Positions 44,036 through 56,015 of a stretch of 64,000 nt of DNA are shown here, piece by piece. Made by a program: the position numbers and the translations under genes. The notes beneath the pieces are model-generated. The model saw nothing but the letters and a program-made list of their open reading frames with translations, was not told where the DNA came from and made no database searches. The stretch comes from Leptidea sinapis (lineage: Eukaryota > Arthropoda > Insecta > Lepidoptera > Pieridae), in assembly GCF_905404315.1 (NCBI RefSeq), contig NC_066275.1, positions 3,162,001 to 3,226,000 on the forward strand, read 5' to 3'. Every line of letters starts with the position of its first letter. The first letter of the stretch is position 1.

Positions 44036-45856
44036 TCTGATTATACATGGAAAAAATTATCCTCTGCGTGTGTTTACTGAATAATGTTACGACGTCTACT
44101 TCGTAAAAATTGTGGCCAGTTGAATAACACGTTTGATTATCCTCATTATCTATCAAGAAATAGATTCCAGTGATTCACAATCATCATATTCAGAATAAAA
44201 ACTTAATTACTTACTTAAATAATGTATAAAAATGGAAACCTGTTCATTTGAGTACGATTGACAAACATAACTTTGAATTTTTTTTTACCACTTACTCAAC
44301 CAGTAAAGTACAAAAAGAATCTTTACCGGCATCGGAGTAAATTTAAATATTTATATTGAATAATTCTAAAGGATTCAATTTTGAAAAGAAGGAATACCTT
44401 CTACCCCATCACCATGGCTTAGATGGATTCAGATACACCCACTAGAAGACTATTAGTTATATTAAGTACATTTATAAGAAACCATTAATATGCTATTGTA
44501 CTAGTATATTCATATGAAATTCGTCAAGCTCAAACGATTTTAAATTGAAACAGACAGATTCTAAAACGATGGGGTACTATGCATGTTTTATGCCGAGGGG
44601 CATGTGGAGTATGGGGTATTTTGACAATATCAAATGACGCGCGACACATCTGCGGTAGGCAGCTCAACCATTCAGCTTTAATTATACCGAAATAATGAGG
44701 AAATCTGTTATCATACACGATGGCGCCGAATTCAATATCAAGCTGCTTAATTAACTAGAATGATTTCTCTATGTCGCCTAAAATCACACAGCGTTTTCAT
44801 TCGTAATCAAACATTAATTTATTAATATGGAACGTGAAATTGTTCCTTGGCTGATCCATGGTAAACTTGCACTTTTGACATTTAGAAAGTGTGAAGTATG
44901 TAAGAGAAAGAGAAAAGACTTGTCCTTCGATCTACTTTTTGTACATATTTGCAAATTTATATTTTCAAATAATTTCCAATTCTTTACTGAATTAGGGTTG
45001 CACCCTCTGGAATAATCAATAAAAATTCAACAACTAAGTAATTTGCCGTGAAATCATGTTGAAAAGCGATATATAAAGACAAAAATGTACAAAACCCATT
45101 TCCTTGTGATAAATAACCATAGATCAAGAGTAAAATTGACAATATTATATTAAAGTTTATGTATAAGCAAGCTTATATCTGCAACTATGTCTTCTTGGTA
45201 TTGAAAACTGGGCATAATATACATTATGGGGAAGGTTGGCCAGCAGCTAATAATTGAGGATTCACAATTCATTCTTTTTTCAAGAAGGTGTCGAATCTTT
45301 TAAAGATACTTACCTACTTTACTTTAGTATCAAAAAACGATAATAATCTTATTGAATCTTATTTTGAATAACTACTGAATTACTGATTTGAGTAGGTATA
45401 GATAGTTTGATGGTGTCGGAACATTCATATAAAAAATTACTATCATGTCAAAAAAATGTAGATGTCGATTGCGCAAAATGTTCTGTTAGTGGATGTTGAC
45501 TATTTTTTTAATAAATTATAACAATTTATTTCTTTTGACTCCCATATCTAAGCGTCTCAATAATTTTTGTATAAATATACACGATGTATATATACGATGC
45601 TTCCTTAATTTTAAATTATGTGGGTCCATTCTCGCCATCCTCCTTTAATAATGACAACAGAATTTATAGAATTCGTCCATTTTTAAATGATTTAGATCGA
45701 ATAATAATATAAAATCTAATTATTATAAATGGCCTATCAAAAAGGGATATCCAATCAAAACAAAACAGTAACAAACATTAAAATTTTAGGTAATTTAACA
45801 AAATATAGAAAATATAATACTTATGAAAATTAAGAATAATAAGAATAAAAGTTAAG
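44036..45856. other. AT-rich DNA without a recognised feature
   Basis: A 62-codon ATG frame (44827-45015: MEREIVPWLIHGKLALLTFR...) shows no domain. Nothing else was recognised. Confidence 0.4.
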
Positions 45857-45975
45857 AATAAAAAAAGCCTGCTGAGTTTCTTGTGCCCGGTTCTTCCTCT
45901 TCTTCTCAGGTATTTCGAATGGGTAATAGTATTTTTGACGTTCAATAAGTGATTTTAAATCATATTTTGAATAAA
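45857..45975 (+). mobile_element. LINE 3' untranslated fragment
   Basis: CCTGCTGAGTTTCTTGTGCC, CGGTTCTTCCTCTTCTTCTC and TTGACGTTCAATAAGTGATT are the end of a 3' UTR type that I recall as abundant in Lepidoptera. A diverged relative is at 49.14-49.26 kb. Confidence 0.6.
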
Positions 45976-46025
45976 ATCTGAGCATCTACATATGATTTAT
46001 GTTAATAAGAAATATTGAAAGATTT

Positions 46026-46292
46026 CTTTTATAATGAAAATAAGGGACGAGACGAGGAAGACGCCGGTGGGAATTTATACGCCCTGCCCATAACAATGCA
46101 AGGCCGCTCAGGATTCTTGAAAAACGCCAAAAATTTCCGAGCGGCACTACAATTGCGTTTGTCACATTGAGACATAATATTTTGTCTCATTTGCCCAGTA
46201 AGTTCACTAGCTCAGCGACCTCCAGACCGAAACACAATAATGTTCACACATTACTTCTTCACGGTAGAAATTGGCACCGTTGTGGTACCCAT
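46026..46292 (-). mobile_element. Short A-tailed SINE-like element, copy 11 (5'-truncated)
   Basis: GGGACGAGACGAGGAAGACG through GGCACCGTTGTGGTACCCAT. The head is missing and a TTATTATTATT run follows. Confidence 0.87.
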
Positions 46293-46904
46293 ATTTATTA
46301 TTATTGAGACATAGAATAATCAAAGACTAATTTCAATGTTAACATGAATTCAATTTGTCTTTTCAATCATATGAAAAATTCAACAATGGCTTCTGATTCG
46401 TACGGTACATGTATTCATTAATGAATTCATACAACATCAAAAAGCCTAGTCTAAATTATACAGAGTTCAATAACGATTTACTCATTACCAACATGTTTAC
46501 TATTTAATTCTATAAATTAATCTCAGAGCTGCATCGCAGAATATCAACAACCTGCTAATTATTTAAAACTTGCAAATGATTTGGTAAAACTACAGAGATC
46601 CAAACTTTCAAACGATATAAATAGAGTTAAAATTTGAACACTAACCGCTTTAGAAGTGCTCGAAGCTAAAGCTAACAGAACTCGGGGACATCGCAAAACA
46701 AATACACACGAGGTACGTTTTAATCTTAATATTAAAACATACTTCGCTTGTCCGGGCAAACAAACTAGACACTGCATGGACATTGCACGACTTAATTAAA
46801 ATAATATATTCATCATAGATTATGGGATCAGAACTTACAGTGTTATATATCATTACAGTGTACCTACGTCATCGTTGCATCGGTCGCACAGTAAAATTTC
46901 AATC
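46293..46904. other. Unassigned DNA
   Basis: The overlapping minus frames of 67-74 codons (46559-46853) have no domain. The stretch is unique-looking and only slightly AT-poor. Confidence 0.35.
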
Positions 46905-47213
46905 AACCACCAGAGATTATTTATTAATGATTTTGAATTATATAAATAAATAATAAAAAATATAAATACTGACAGACTTTTGCAAAAAAATTCTTGCCCC
47001 AAAAAAAAATAGCCTGTAGTAGTATAGGTACAAGACAACCATATATATAATACAATATTACTTACTGAAACATACATAAATACTAATAAACATCCATGAA
47101 TTGAAAACAAACATTCATATTCATCATGTAAATGTTTGCACCTACCCGGATTTGAACCCGAGACCTCTAAGCTCAGTAGGCAGTATCACTCACCACTGGG
47201 CTATAGGGGTCGT
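46905..47213 (-). mobile_element. tRNA-derived SINE
   Basis: On the minus strand the head shows TAGCCCAGTGGTGAG (A-box) and GGTTCAAATCC (perfect B-box). It is followed by GGGTAGGTGCAAACATTTAC, ATGTATGTTTCAGTAAGTAA and a GGGGCAAGAATTTTTTTGC segment, the order found in a SINE family that I recall from butterfly genomes. The copy is nearly complete, with mutations in the head helix. The internal promoter boxes make it a former RNA polymerase III unit. Confidence 0.88.
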
Positions 47214-49139
47214 CAATTATTATTAATTATTTAAGAATATTATTAATTATTTAAGAAATAAAGTAAAATAACTTGAAAAAATGTATGATTTGACTTGATG
47301 ACGGATGATTATTGCATTATAAGTAGGTACCTATTAACATACCGATGTCTCCTGATATATGAAAAATATGAGTTTAATTAAATAATATCTATATTACATT
47401 ATTTTCAAACATTTTGTCTATAGTGATTTAATTATAATCGCCACGAAGTAATATTGCTTAATATTTACTACGGCGTAGTCCGCATTGTGTACTACGTCGA
47501 CTTTTATATTGAAGTGAATGTCGATTCTGAATTATTTTTAATCTTTGATGAAATATAGAGCTTGATAAAACATTCATTAACCATCCACGGTAAAGATTAA
47601 TATTAAATGTATAATTTCATATCCTATTAACTATGATTATTACTAAATTTCAATAGAGATCGCTTAAGTTACTTAATTTTAACAATATTTCACATTTATT
47701 TACATCTATTAATCCTGTTATTTTGCGTGCTGTGACCTCAAGACAACATGGTGAAGATAGAGTTTTTTTTTAGATATGAAGGGACAAGACGGGCAAGTCC
47801 AACACAACAAAACAAAACACCTGAAGTACGTCCATAAAAAAAACATTTTGGATCACTGAACAATGTTTCAACATTAACAGAGGGGCAATGAGTTTCTTGC
47901 TACTTCTTCTCATTATCTCAACCCCTTACAAATCAAAGCACCAATGTCAAATCACAGCACCTTCGCGACGATTTCGTAATAGAAAAGCAAAACATATCAG
48001 AAAATGAAAATATATTCGTTTTTTGTCCCAAAAAACGTCTAAAACTGAAAAACCTCAAAAATAATTGGTACACAAGACCAGTTCACATTATTCGAGCATC
48101 ATTCACCTGTTGGGTGATCTGTAACAATACATCATCTCGTTTGATAAATTATTGTAAAAGCCCGCGGTTCGTAAATAGATCGATCAAAACTTTTTTTTAC
48201 AAATTACTTGAGCTTTCGCACAATATGATACGGAGAGAGTATAATTAATCATGCAAGCTTTTGAGGAAATTTGCAATTTGAACAGCTACCATTGTCCTTA
48301 ATTGGTGGTGGTTTGAAAGTTCGACGAACTGATTCATGGTGATGATTAAAATCACATTGAATATATTCCATCTTTTAGTTTTGACAAAACGCAGCTGGCT
48401 GTCAGCATATGCCATTTGCTAAAAATAATAAATAATGGTGTGTGCTGCAGACCACACGACAGAAGTAAAATTTATTACTGAAAAAATATTAATCAAACAA
48501 AAAAAAAAAAATGAGTTGAATATAACTATTTTTGTTCTATATTCATCCGGCCTTACAAATAAACTTGGTATAGATTTATACCTGAGAATAAACCAAGAAT
48601 ATGTAAAATTTTTACTATACCGCTGACAACACTGGCAATGATAATTCTGAAGTTTTCCAAATGTCAGGCAGTCTTGCAAATAGACGCGGGAAACGTTAGA
48701 CGGCCGAATATATCAATCATAAGCAAAATGTCTATTTGTAAACACTGCATAATCTTGGTACAACTTTATAACAAGTTTATTTATAAGGCCCTCAGATTAT
48801 ATAAGACTATATTCTTAACATTGACATTATAATATCAAATGATAATTGTGTGTATATTAAATGGTAAATTATGTTAGATGGCTGATCAGACAGTACAGAG
48901 ACACGTTATTGTTCAATTTCGTTATAGTTCACAAAAAAAAAACAAAATTTTCGAAATGAAGTTACAGATTTTTGGCCTAGTTGAATTTATTGTTGGTACA
49001 TTTGGCCCTTGCGGCACAGAGGTGCGGGTTTTTTAGTACAGCATAATAAATGATTTCTAAATGATACCACACCGTGAGAATGGATAGATCACAACCAGGT
49101 TATTAAGTCAATAAATACTTTCTAAGACGCTTTATAAAA
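47214..49139. other. AT-rich DNA with small repeat fragments
   Basis: 47455-47510 repeats the CTACG/CGTAG theme. 47765-47805 (GAAGGGACAAGACGGGCAAG) may be a minus-strand end of the short A-tailed element. 47870-47935 (GGCAATGAGTTTCTTGCTAC) resembles the LINE 3' end at 18.56 kb. Nothing else was recognised. Confidence 0.4.
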
Positions 49140-49262
49140 AAATATACCCGCTGTGTTTACTGCCCCTTTTTTCCAGATATGGGCAAATCTTTTCGAAAGG
49201 GTAATTTTGACGTTTAATGAGCAATTAAAAAAACTGTTTTGAATATTAAAGTTTGAGTTTTA
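49140..49262 (+). mobile_element. LINE 3' untranslated fragment, diverged
   Basis: CGCTGTGTTTACTGCCCC, ATCTTTTCGAAAGGGTAATT and TTGACGTTTAATGAGC match the theme of the fragment at 45.86 kb. Confidence 0.5.
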
Positions 49263-50198
49263 ATTGTAAAAAGAACTATCTATGCATCGCACCTATACCT
49301 ACTGGCAATTCAAATCTCTATCCATATTAATTAATCCTTGATACAATTCAATGTAATGATATTTTTTTAATTTTGTGATATTTATAAAACATAATATAAT
49401 TATATTAAGTAAAATAAATTATAAGGACTGTTTTATTATAAATAAAAGTAATTAATAGTCTAAATTATCTTTCTAATCCCAATATGAGCTAATAGAAAAA
49501 TTCAAATTCAAATGTGAAATCTGCACTGCAATGTCATAACAATATAAGCATTTATATTTTTCAAGCTCAGAACACTAGACAAAAACAATGTTTAATAATT
49601 CTACATTTTTGTTCACAATATTATACTTGGAAGTCATTTTCTAAATTAGAAGTAACCCGAGTTACGCCTAAAATATGATCTTACTTTTATATAAACATTT
49701 AAAAACAACATGCTTTTATTTTGTACAAGGCCAATTTAAAAGGCAGTTATTTTGAGTATACAAAAATACACCTAATTTTCATTCATAATACTATGGAATC
49801 TACAAGTAAATGTTAAAGACTGCTAGAGGCATATTGCTTTGATCGCCTCTCCTATGCATGTTTAACTACATAGAAAACTATTACGGTACGCTCCGGGTGG
49901 TACTAGACCAAATGCTTGCAGTGACATCTAATTCGCTTCTCCGCAAAGGGCATAGCTAATTAGCTCGCTGACGTAAACACTGCCATTGCATACTAAAGTA
50001 TTTACACTTACATTATTCATTAATGACGGGAAATTACCTTAAATTGGTACATAGCTTTTTGGTGCAGCGTTCAGCGTACAGCGATGGGTTCAATTTCGTC
50101 TGAGCAATGAGCTATATAAACGTAGCTAAATTAAAACCTTTTTTACAGTTTTACTGTATTTCAAATTCACTACAAATAAAAAAGAATTAATAAATAAA
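49263..50198. other. Unassigned DNA with a GC-richer unique block
   Basis: The block 49835-50035 contains CTAATTAGC, TGACGTAAACA and ATTCATTAATGACGG, a cluster of homeodomain-, CRE/forkhead- and homeodomain-like cores. There is no coding frame. It is a candidate for conserved non-coding DNA. Confidence 0.35.
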
Positions 50199-50564
50199 CA
50201 ACCGACTTCAAAAACACTATTCCAAAACAGTGGATATAATATGCACTAAAAAGCATAAAATTAATTGGATATTTTTACACAATCTAATTAATTATTCTAA
50301 TTCTAGTTACGATTATTATAATTATTGGAGTCGGTGTGATCTAAGATCGGTTTGTAACTACACACATAGTTATAGGTGAGATGTGCTTGAGTCGTAAGGA
50401 GGCGAGAGCGGGCCGCGGCAAACGGACATCGATTCCAAAAATAACAATAATCGTAACTAGAATTAGATTGATTAATTAGATTGTATAAAAATATGCACTT
50501 ATTTTTATACTTTTTAGTGCAAATTATATCTATTGTTTTGGAATAGTGTTTTTAAAGGCGGTTG
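50199..50564. mobile_element. Inverted-repeat element with ~120-bp arms
   Basis: Left arm 50199-50318 begins CAACCGACTTCAAAAACAC and right arm 50445-50564 ends in its complement GTGTTTTTAAAGGCGGTTG. The arms match at roughly nine positions in ten. The ~125-bp centre contains GAGATGTGCTTGAGTCGTAA and no frame. It is a MITE or fold-back and its sister copy lies at 38.1-38.5 kb. Confidence 0.85.
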
Positions 50565-50919
50565 TTTTTTTGTTTTGAATTTTTTTAAATAAAATCGTTT
50601 ATAATATATGTATATTTAATAATTAATTGAGGTCAGAAATATGACCCTGTCATACTAATTAATTCACTCATTAGATTGCACTCTTGGTGTACATCAATAA
50701 TTTTGTTGAAATAATATCTGGGTGCCTACTTTTAACCGACTTTAAACATGGAATGTGTTAACAATTCACTTGATTTTTTGTGCATTTGCTACAGTTTTAT
50801 CCGACACTTGTAAGATGATTATAATCATAGTTTTAGAAGAAGAATATATCTCAAGGCTGTTCATTTAAATAAACTTTTTACATTTACTAAGAGCAGAGTT
50901 TTTCCTTAAAGTTGTTTAG
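50565..50919. other. AT-rich DNA without a recognised feature
   Basis: Nothing recognised. Confidence 0.4.
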
Positions 50920-51227
50920 CAGTGGGAAGTAAGCTAGGAAGGTATCATAACCAGCGCCATTTCGCTCGTGAAACAGTATCGTGCAAGCATTATTGTCTTT
51001 CGGTATGGAACGCGCCGTAGCTCACTCGCACAAGAATCTCTCTAAAATACTGGGATAAAGAGATTTACTATCTTATCTCTCAAAGCGACAACCGAGAATG
51101 GCATGCCGCTCAGAAGTAAGTTCAATCAATAATTCTGAGCGGCACTATATTGTAATGGACAGGGCGTATCACTAACAAGCAGGTGAATGACTAGCTAGCG
51201 TCTCGTTAACATTTCTTATGAAAATAA
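50920..51227 (+). mobile_element. Short A-tailed SINE-like element, copy 12 (oldest-looking)
   Basis: Strongly diverged (CAGTGGGAAGTAAGCTAGG start), yet the hairpin arms TGCCGCTCAG (51104-51113) and CTGAGCGGCA (51135-51144) are perfect. The 3' tail reads GCAGGTGAATGACTAGC. Confidence 0.75.
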
Positions 51228-53575
51228 CAGAAGAGAAAGCCTAAATCAAGGTTTTACTTTAAATATTTTTGGTAACGAATACGCCTTATGAGATTCCAAA
51301 AATTTTATAAAAGCCTTATTTTTTGTCACATTTTTCAGAAATTATGTGGTTGAAATAAGTTTAAGATTAAGTTCTGATTACGAACATTTAAGGCAACATC
51401 TGGCGCTAACACACTTCAACGAGGCCAACTTTGAAAGACTTTAAAGGAGGGAGAGATTCTCAACCCGAACAAAAAGTTCCTCACCCGCTACAACCCAATG
51501 TGTATCGGTTTTCGAACTTACAAGATAGTATAGGCCGCGGTACAAGTATATCACAGGTGACGTATGCTAATTACGCTCTTAAAAAAAAAACTAGTATTTT
51601 TTTATTACGTGTATATTAGGTACATGATTTCTGCGCTTACTGTGACTTTAATGCGATTTTAATAATAATTACTTAGATATAGGGAGAGTAAATTAAATAT
51701 ATCTCGATAACTCCGCCTTCTGTGGATAGAATTTTAACTAGTTACCTTCCCATATTGAAAATATATAATTAAATTAACCGAATTTAAGTATAAGTTGCGA
51801 CTTTAGAAATATACTTATAATTACTTGTTGGTAGATCCATTACTTCTAATGTTATAAATATATATTTTTGAATTGTGTTGCTATGAAATCAATAAAAAAT
51901 CTTACATCTATACGTACCCAGAAAGCTATATTACTAGTAAGAAAGTTGGGTTGTGTTTTTTTAAAGTTAGAGATCTCAACAAAAGTTGGTATAGTTGCGC
52001 AGCAAGGTAACAAAAAGTTGCCAAAAAAGTCATAATGCGTGCGAAAAAGACTTTTGATGATATTTAAAAGGTTAATATCGGAGTTAAGCAAGGGCGGGTC
52101 ATTAGTAACATGTAATGCGCCAGCACATTGATATATTTGAATGATGGTTCACTGTTACGGAGGTAGTTATTGATATATATTTCTACAAAGACACAACAAC
52201 ACAACAACGATATAACAACACACATACATACATATAGCCAAATATGGAGACAGACCTGAATACCACACGGAAAGCAAATTTGTCAATCAAAAATCAGCTC
52301 AGGCATACTTCTGCATAAAAGTACGCAAAAAGGCCTTTATATTAATATTAACATGCATTTGGTTTATTTTCCAAGAAATATTAAAATAATTCCACCCCAT
52401 TCTACATATCGTGTTTCACCCCCGGCCCGGCTGTATTATAACTTATTATGAAATATTTCTTGCATTCTGAGCACCGCTTGCACACTGCAACCTAATGAAT
52501 ACATTCCGACGGCACGTGGGGTTCGCTCCCCAAGCCATGCTATTTCATATTATTGTTCAATAGTTGTGGATTTTAATGCACAAATTGAGGTATGGTGCTA
52601 GATACAGCGTACAGTGTAGTTTTAATTGATTATAAAATTTATTAATTTCGAAAGCAAGTTTTAAGGAAAAAAGGACCTAAAGCAGTGGTTTTAAATACTC
52701 TGTAAATACTAGTATATTAAAGTGTGGATATCAAATTATTTGCGCAACGGTAACGTCGCATAACTTACGTGTTTCAATTTGAATATAAATAACAAATTGG
52801 TTTATAAATTTCTAAGAATAGCTGAAAATGTCAATGAATTAATATTTGTTTCTTTAATCATGTAAAACGTTATGTAGGGCACGCTGTTGGTACTGACCTC
52901 GGCTAATGGATGAGACTCAGATGTCATTCTCAAGTATATAACCCTCGTTTAGTAATGCTCGAGCAGGGCTTCGGATCGCTATTAGTCAGAACACAACCAG
53001 AATAATTAATACACAATTATAAATATACTCGTACATACTACATATTTTATTACTTTTTGAATATATAATTGAAAAAATGTTAAAATTAACATCAAACACA
53101 TGTCAGGGCAAAAGAAGGTAGACTTCAAGAGTTGAGACTAACCAATGCAAAGTATAGTAAGATGATAGATGCAAAAAGATCAGGTATCCTAAAATCTTAT
53201 AATATTTCTAACACTAAAATAATACGAGACTCATGTGAAAGGACAGAGAAAATGATGAGACTATAAAAATATACGTGATGAAATATGTTCGAAGCATTTG
53301 TGCCGTAACTTTGCAATCTGGTAAGGTTTAAGTTAAAGAGACTACTTTGTAACAACAACATATTATACATTAAGGTGTAACTTATATGAGGTATTAAGCT
53401 TGTATATTATATGAGGATATTTTCATATAATGGCATATAAATTATGAAATTATTTCCTCCTTTATTGTGAATTTGGAGCAGTCAATGGGTAATTAAGTAT
53501 GGAGCCTGGTCCTACAACCTACAAAGCTGATAAGTTATTAAATAAGTATTTAAATCCACTTTATATCGTTCTTTG
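51228..53575. other. AT-rich DNA with one GC-richer patch
   Basis: 52410-52560 is GC-richer and unique-looking. No gene or repeat was recognised elsewhere. Confidence 0.4.
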
Positions 53576-53871
53576 TTTTTTTTTTATGAAAAGGACGAGA
53601 GGAGTAGAACTTTCAGCTGATGATAATTGATACGACCTGATAACAATGAAGTGCCGTTCAGAATTCTTGAAAAAACCCAAAAATTCTGAGCGGCACTACA
53701 ATTTCGCTCTCACCGTGAGACACACGATTTTAAGTCTTATTTGCCCTGCCATTTCATTAGCTACGGCGCCCTTCAGATTGAAAATAATTGAATAATTAAT
53801 CGAAAATAAAAGGCGCCGTTGTGGTACCCATAATCTAGCCGGCATCCTGTGCACAGGAGCCTCCCACTGGT
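53576..53871 (-). mobile_element. Short A-tailed SINE-like element, copy 13
   Basis: Minus-strand copy with complete head (complement of ACCAGTGGGAGGCTCC). The CAGTAATG/CATTACTG hairpin is replaced by AATAATTGAATAATTAATCG. Confidence 0.88.
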
Positions 53872-54175
53872 GAGGACAAAAATTTTACGAGTATGAATTC
53901 AAATTTTATTAGAGACACAGAAAATTTTTCATGTTTTAGCCAAAGTGATGTGACTGAAATCGAATAATCTAACGATCTATAAGAAAACTGATTTTTCTAA
54001 GAGAATCATAAAAGAAGATCAAAAGTTACTATGACACCGAAAGTTTTTTAATAAAAACATTTTTGTTTAATTAATGGTATCATTAAAAGTGTTTTTTGGT
54101 TACAGCAAGTTTTTATCTCATTATGTCTATAATTAAGTTGTACAGTACAGTAAACACCACTCTTGACTATCACAT
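53872..54175. other. AT-rich DNA without a recognised feature
   Basis: Nothing recognised. Confidence 0.4.
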
Positions 54176-54410
54176 CACATCATCAGCCGGTAGACGTCCA
54201 CTGCTGGACAATGGTCTGCCCCAAATATTTCCACGACGATCAGTCCTGCGCTGCCCTTGACCAAATCGTCGGTCCATCTTGTGGGGGCCTACCAACACTG
54301 CGTCTTCCGGTACGTGGTCGCTAATCGAGGACTTTATCACCCCAACTGCCATCTGTCCGTCAAACTATGTACCCTGCCCACTGCCACTTCAGTTTCACAA
54401 TCATTTGACA
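54176..54410 (-). mobile_element. RTE-type non-LTR retrotransposon, 3' coding fragment
   Basis: Plus-strand text GTAGACGTCCACTGCTGGAC to CACTGCCACTTCAGTTTCAC is the complement of the RTE C-terminus. An internal deletion removes the CATCCAACGT-type segment. It is the longest of the RTE pieces and carries the end codons before the TGATGATG run. Confidence 0.85.
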
Positions 54411-54962
54411 ATCTTGACTATAGTCAATATATAATGTCATAACATTAATATATTACTTTGGAATCGAATTCAGCTTAGTGCCTAACGAATAATATAAAAT
54501 AGATACAAATCCCAATTCAATGAACTCACTCTCAGCGTTGTATTTAAACCATTTTAGACTCATAGTCCTTTAAAGTTTGTAATTAAATAACCGAGTAGTG
54601 GATTCCATTTTGGTAAGAGGGTTTTTAAATGAGCTTTTAGCTGAAATATAGCTGAGTGGAAGGAAGCTAAGGTTTCGATGTAGCGAGACGGGAGAGGGCA
54701 AGATAATTGCTAGTATTTTCCTGAAGTATTCGAGTGTAATTACTAATGTATCGCGAATGGCTGGGGCGCGGTGATTGAAACGTACCTGGTGATGACTCTA
54801 AATCGCTTATGTTGAAATTGTTTTGGGACCTTAACCATATACGTTATCTTGCTAATTTTACCGGTCAAATTGGTAGTGCAACGAGCAAATAACAAAAAAA
54901 ATGTATAGGTACAGGGAATGCTCACAAAATGCATCTATTCACAATAATACTTGAAACCAATA
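54411..54962. other. Unassigned DNA
   Basis: Nothing recognised. Confidence 0.4.
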
Positions 54963-55236
54963 TTCATATGCCAGCCACCATCTGGGTGTGTGTGGTCCCC
55001 CACAGTGCCGTTTTCAAGGAGCTTTCTTCTACGTACCTACTACAAAGTTGCGGAATGAGTTGTTTTTTGCGGTGTTTCCGGCACGATACATGGATTTCTT
55101 CGAAAAAAGCTCGTACACCTTCCTCAATGGCCGGCAATACTTCTGTGATTCCTCTGGTGTTGCAAGAAAATGTGAGCGGCGGTGATCACTTAACATCACC
55201 GGTACGCTCGTTTATCCTCCTTTTCCTTAAAAAAAC
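54963..55236 (+). pseudogene. Jockey-like LINE reverse transcriptase C-terminus and 3' end
   Basis: Equivalent to the VRFSRSFLP...LWNELPCAVFPG zone and the 3' end, with frame breaks (read in pieces as FKELSSTYL and VPTTKLRNELFFAVFPARY). It ends GTGATCACTTAACATCACCG and CTTAAAAAAACC. Confidence 0.85.
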
Positions 55237-55704
55237 CAATAATGTATGTACGCACGCAAGACGTTATATTTCTTTGGCGTAACAAAACAAAAATCCTTAA
55301 AAAAATAATCCTCGTTGCATTTTACCTATTGTAAAAAGAACAAGTTTAGTGGTCAACTAAACCATTTGTATCATACTTCAACTATCATAAGCCTTTTGAA
55401 ACACATAATATGTCTACTGAACCAATGGACGACACTTAAATAAATTTCAATATAGGTCGTTTCACTCCGTTGATTTCTTATTAATAATCTTAATCTTTCC
55501 ATGAATTCCATCAAAATTTTGCAATAAGCAACTGAAATATTTAAATCGTTTAAATTTATTGTTTATTTTGAAATATTTGTATAAAAGACAACTTATAGAA
55601 TAACTGGAACTAAAGGTATGTTAAATTGAAATCAATTAAACCTTCTTTTAAATCTGCTGATTACTACGAATTAGTAAACTAGTTAAGTAACTATTAGTTT
55701 TATA
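55237..55704. other. AT-rich DNA without a recognised feature
   Basis: Nothing recognised. Confidence 0.4.
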
Positions 55705-56015
55705 TTTTTTTTTATGAAAATAAGGGACGAGACAAGCAGGACGTTCATCTGATGGTAAATGATACGCCTTGCCCATTACAATGCAGTGCCGCTCAGGATT
55801 CTTGAAAAACCCAAAAATTCTGAGCGGCACTACAATTGCGCTCGTCACCTTGAGACATAAGATGTTAAGTCTCATTTGCCCAGTAATTTCACTAGCTACG
55901 GCGCCCTTTAGACCGAAACAGTAATATTTACACATTATTGCTTCACGGCAGAAATAGGCGCCGTTGTGGTACCCATAAACTAGCCGGCATCCTGGGCAAA
56001 GGAGCCTCCCACTGA
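55705..56015 (-). mobile_element. Short A-tailed SINE-like element, copy 14
   Basis: Close to consensus. The 12-bp arms AGTGCCGCTCAG (55785-55796) and CTGAGCGGCACT (55820-55831) are perfect. The head is complete apart from ATCAGTGGGAGG in place of ACCAGTGGGAGG. Confidence 0.92.

Noticed and set aside
44827..45015. 62-codon ATG frame
   Set aside because: No domain, no supporting context and surrounded by AT-rich non-coding DNA.
47134..47213. Possible intact tRNA gene
   Set aside because: The B-box is perfect, but the cloverleaf is incomplete and a SINE tail follows, so it is a tRNA-derived SINE head.
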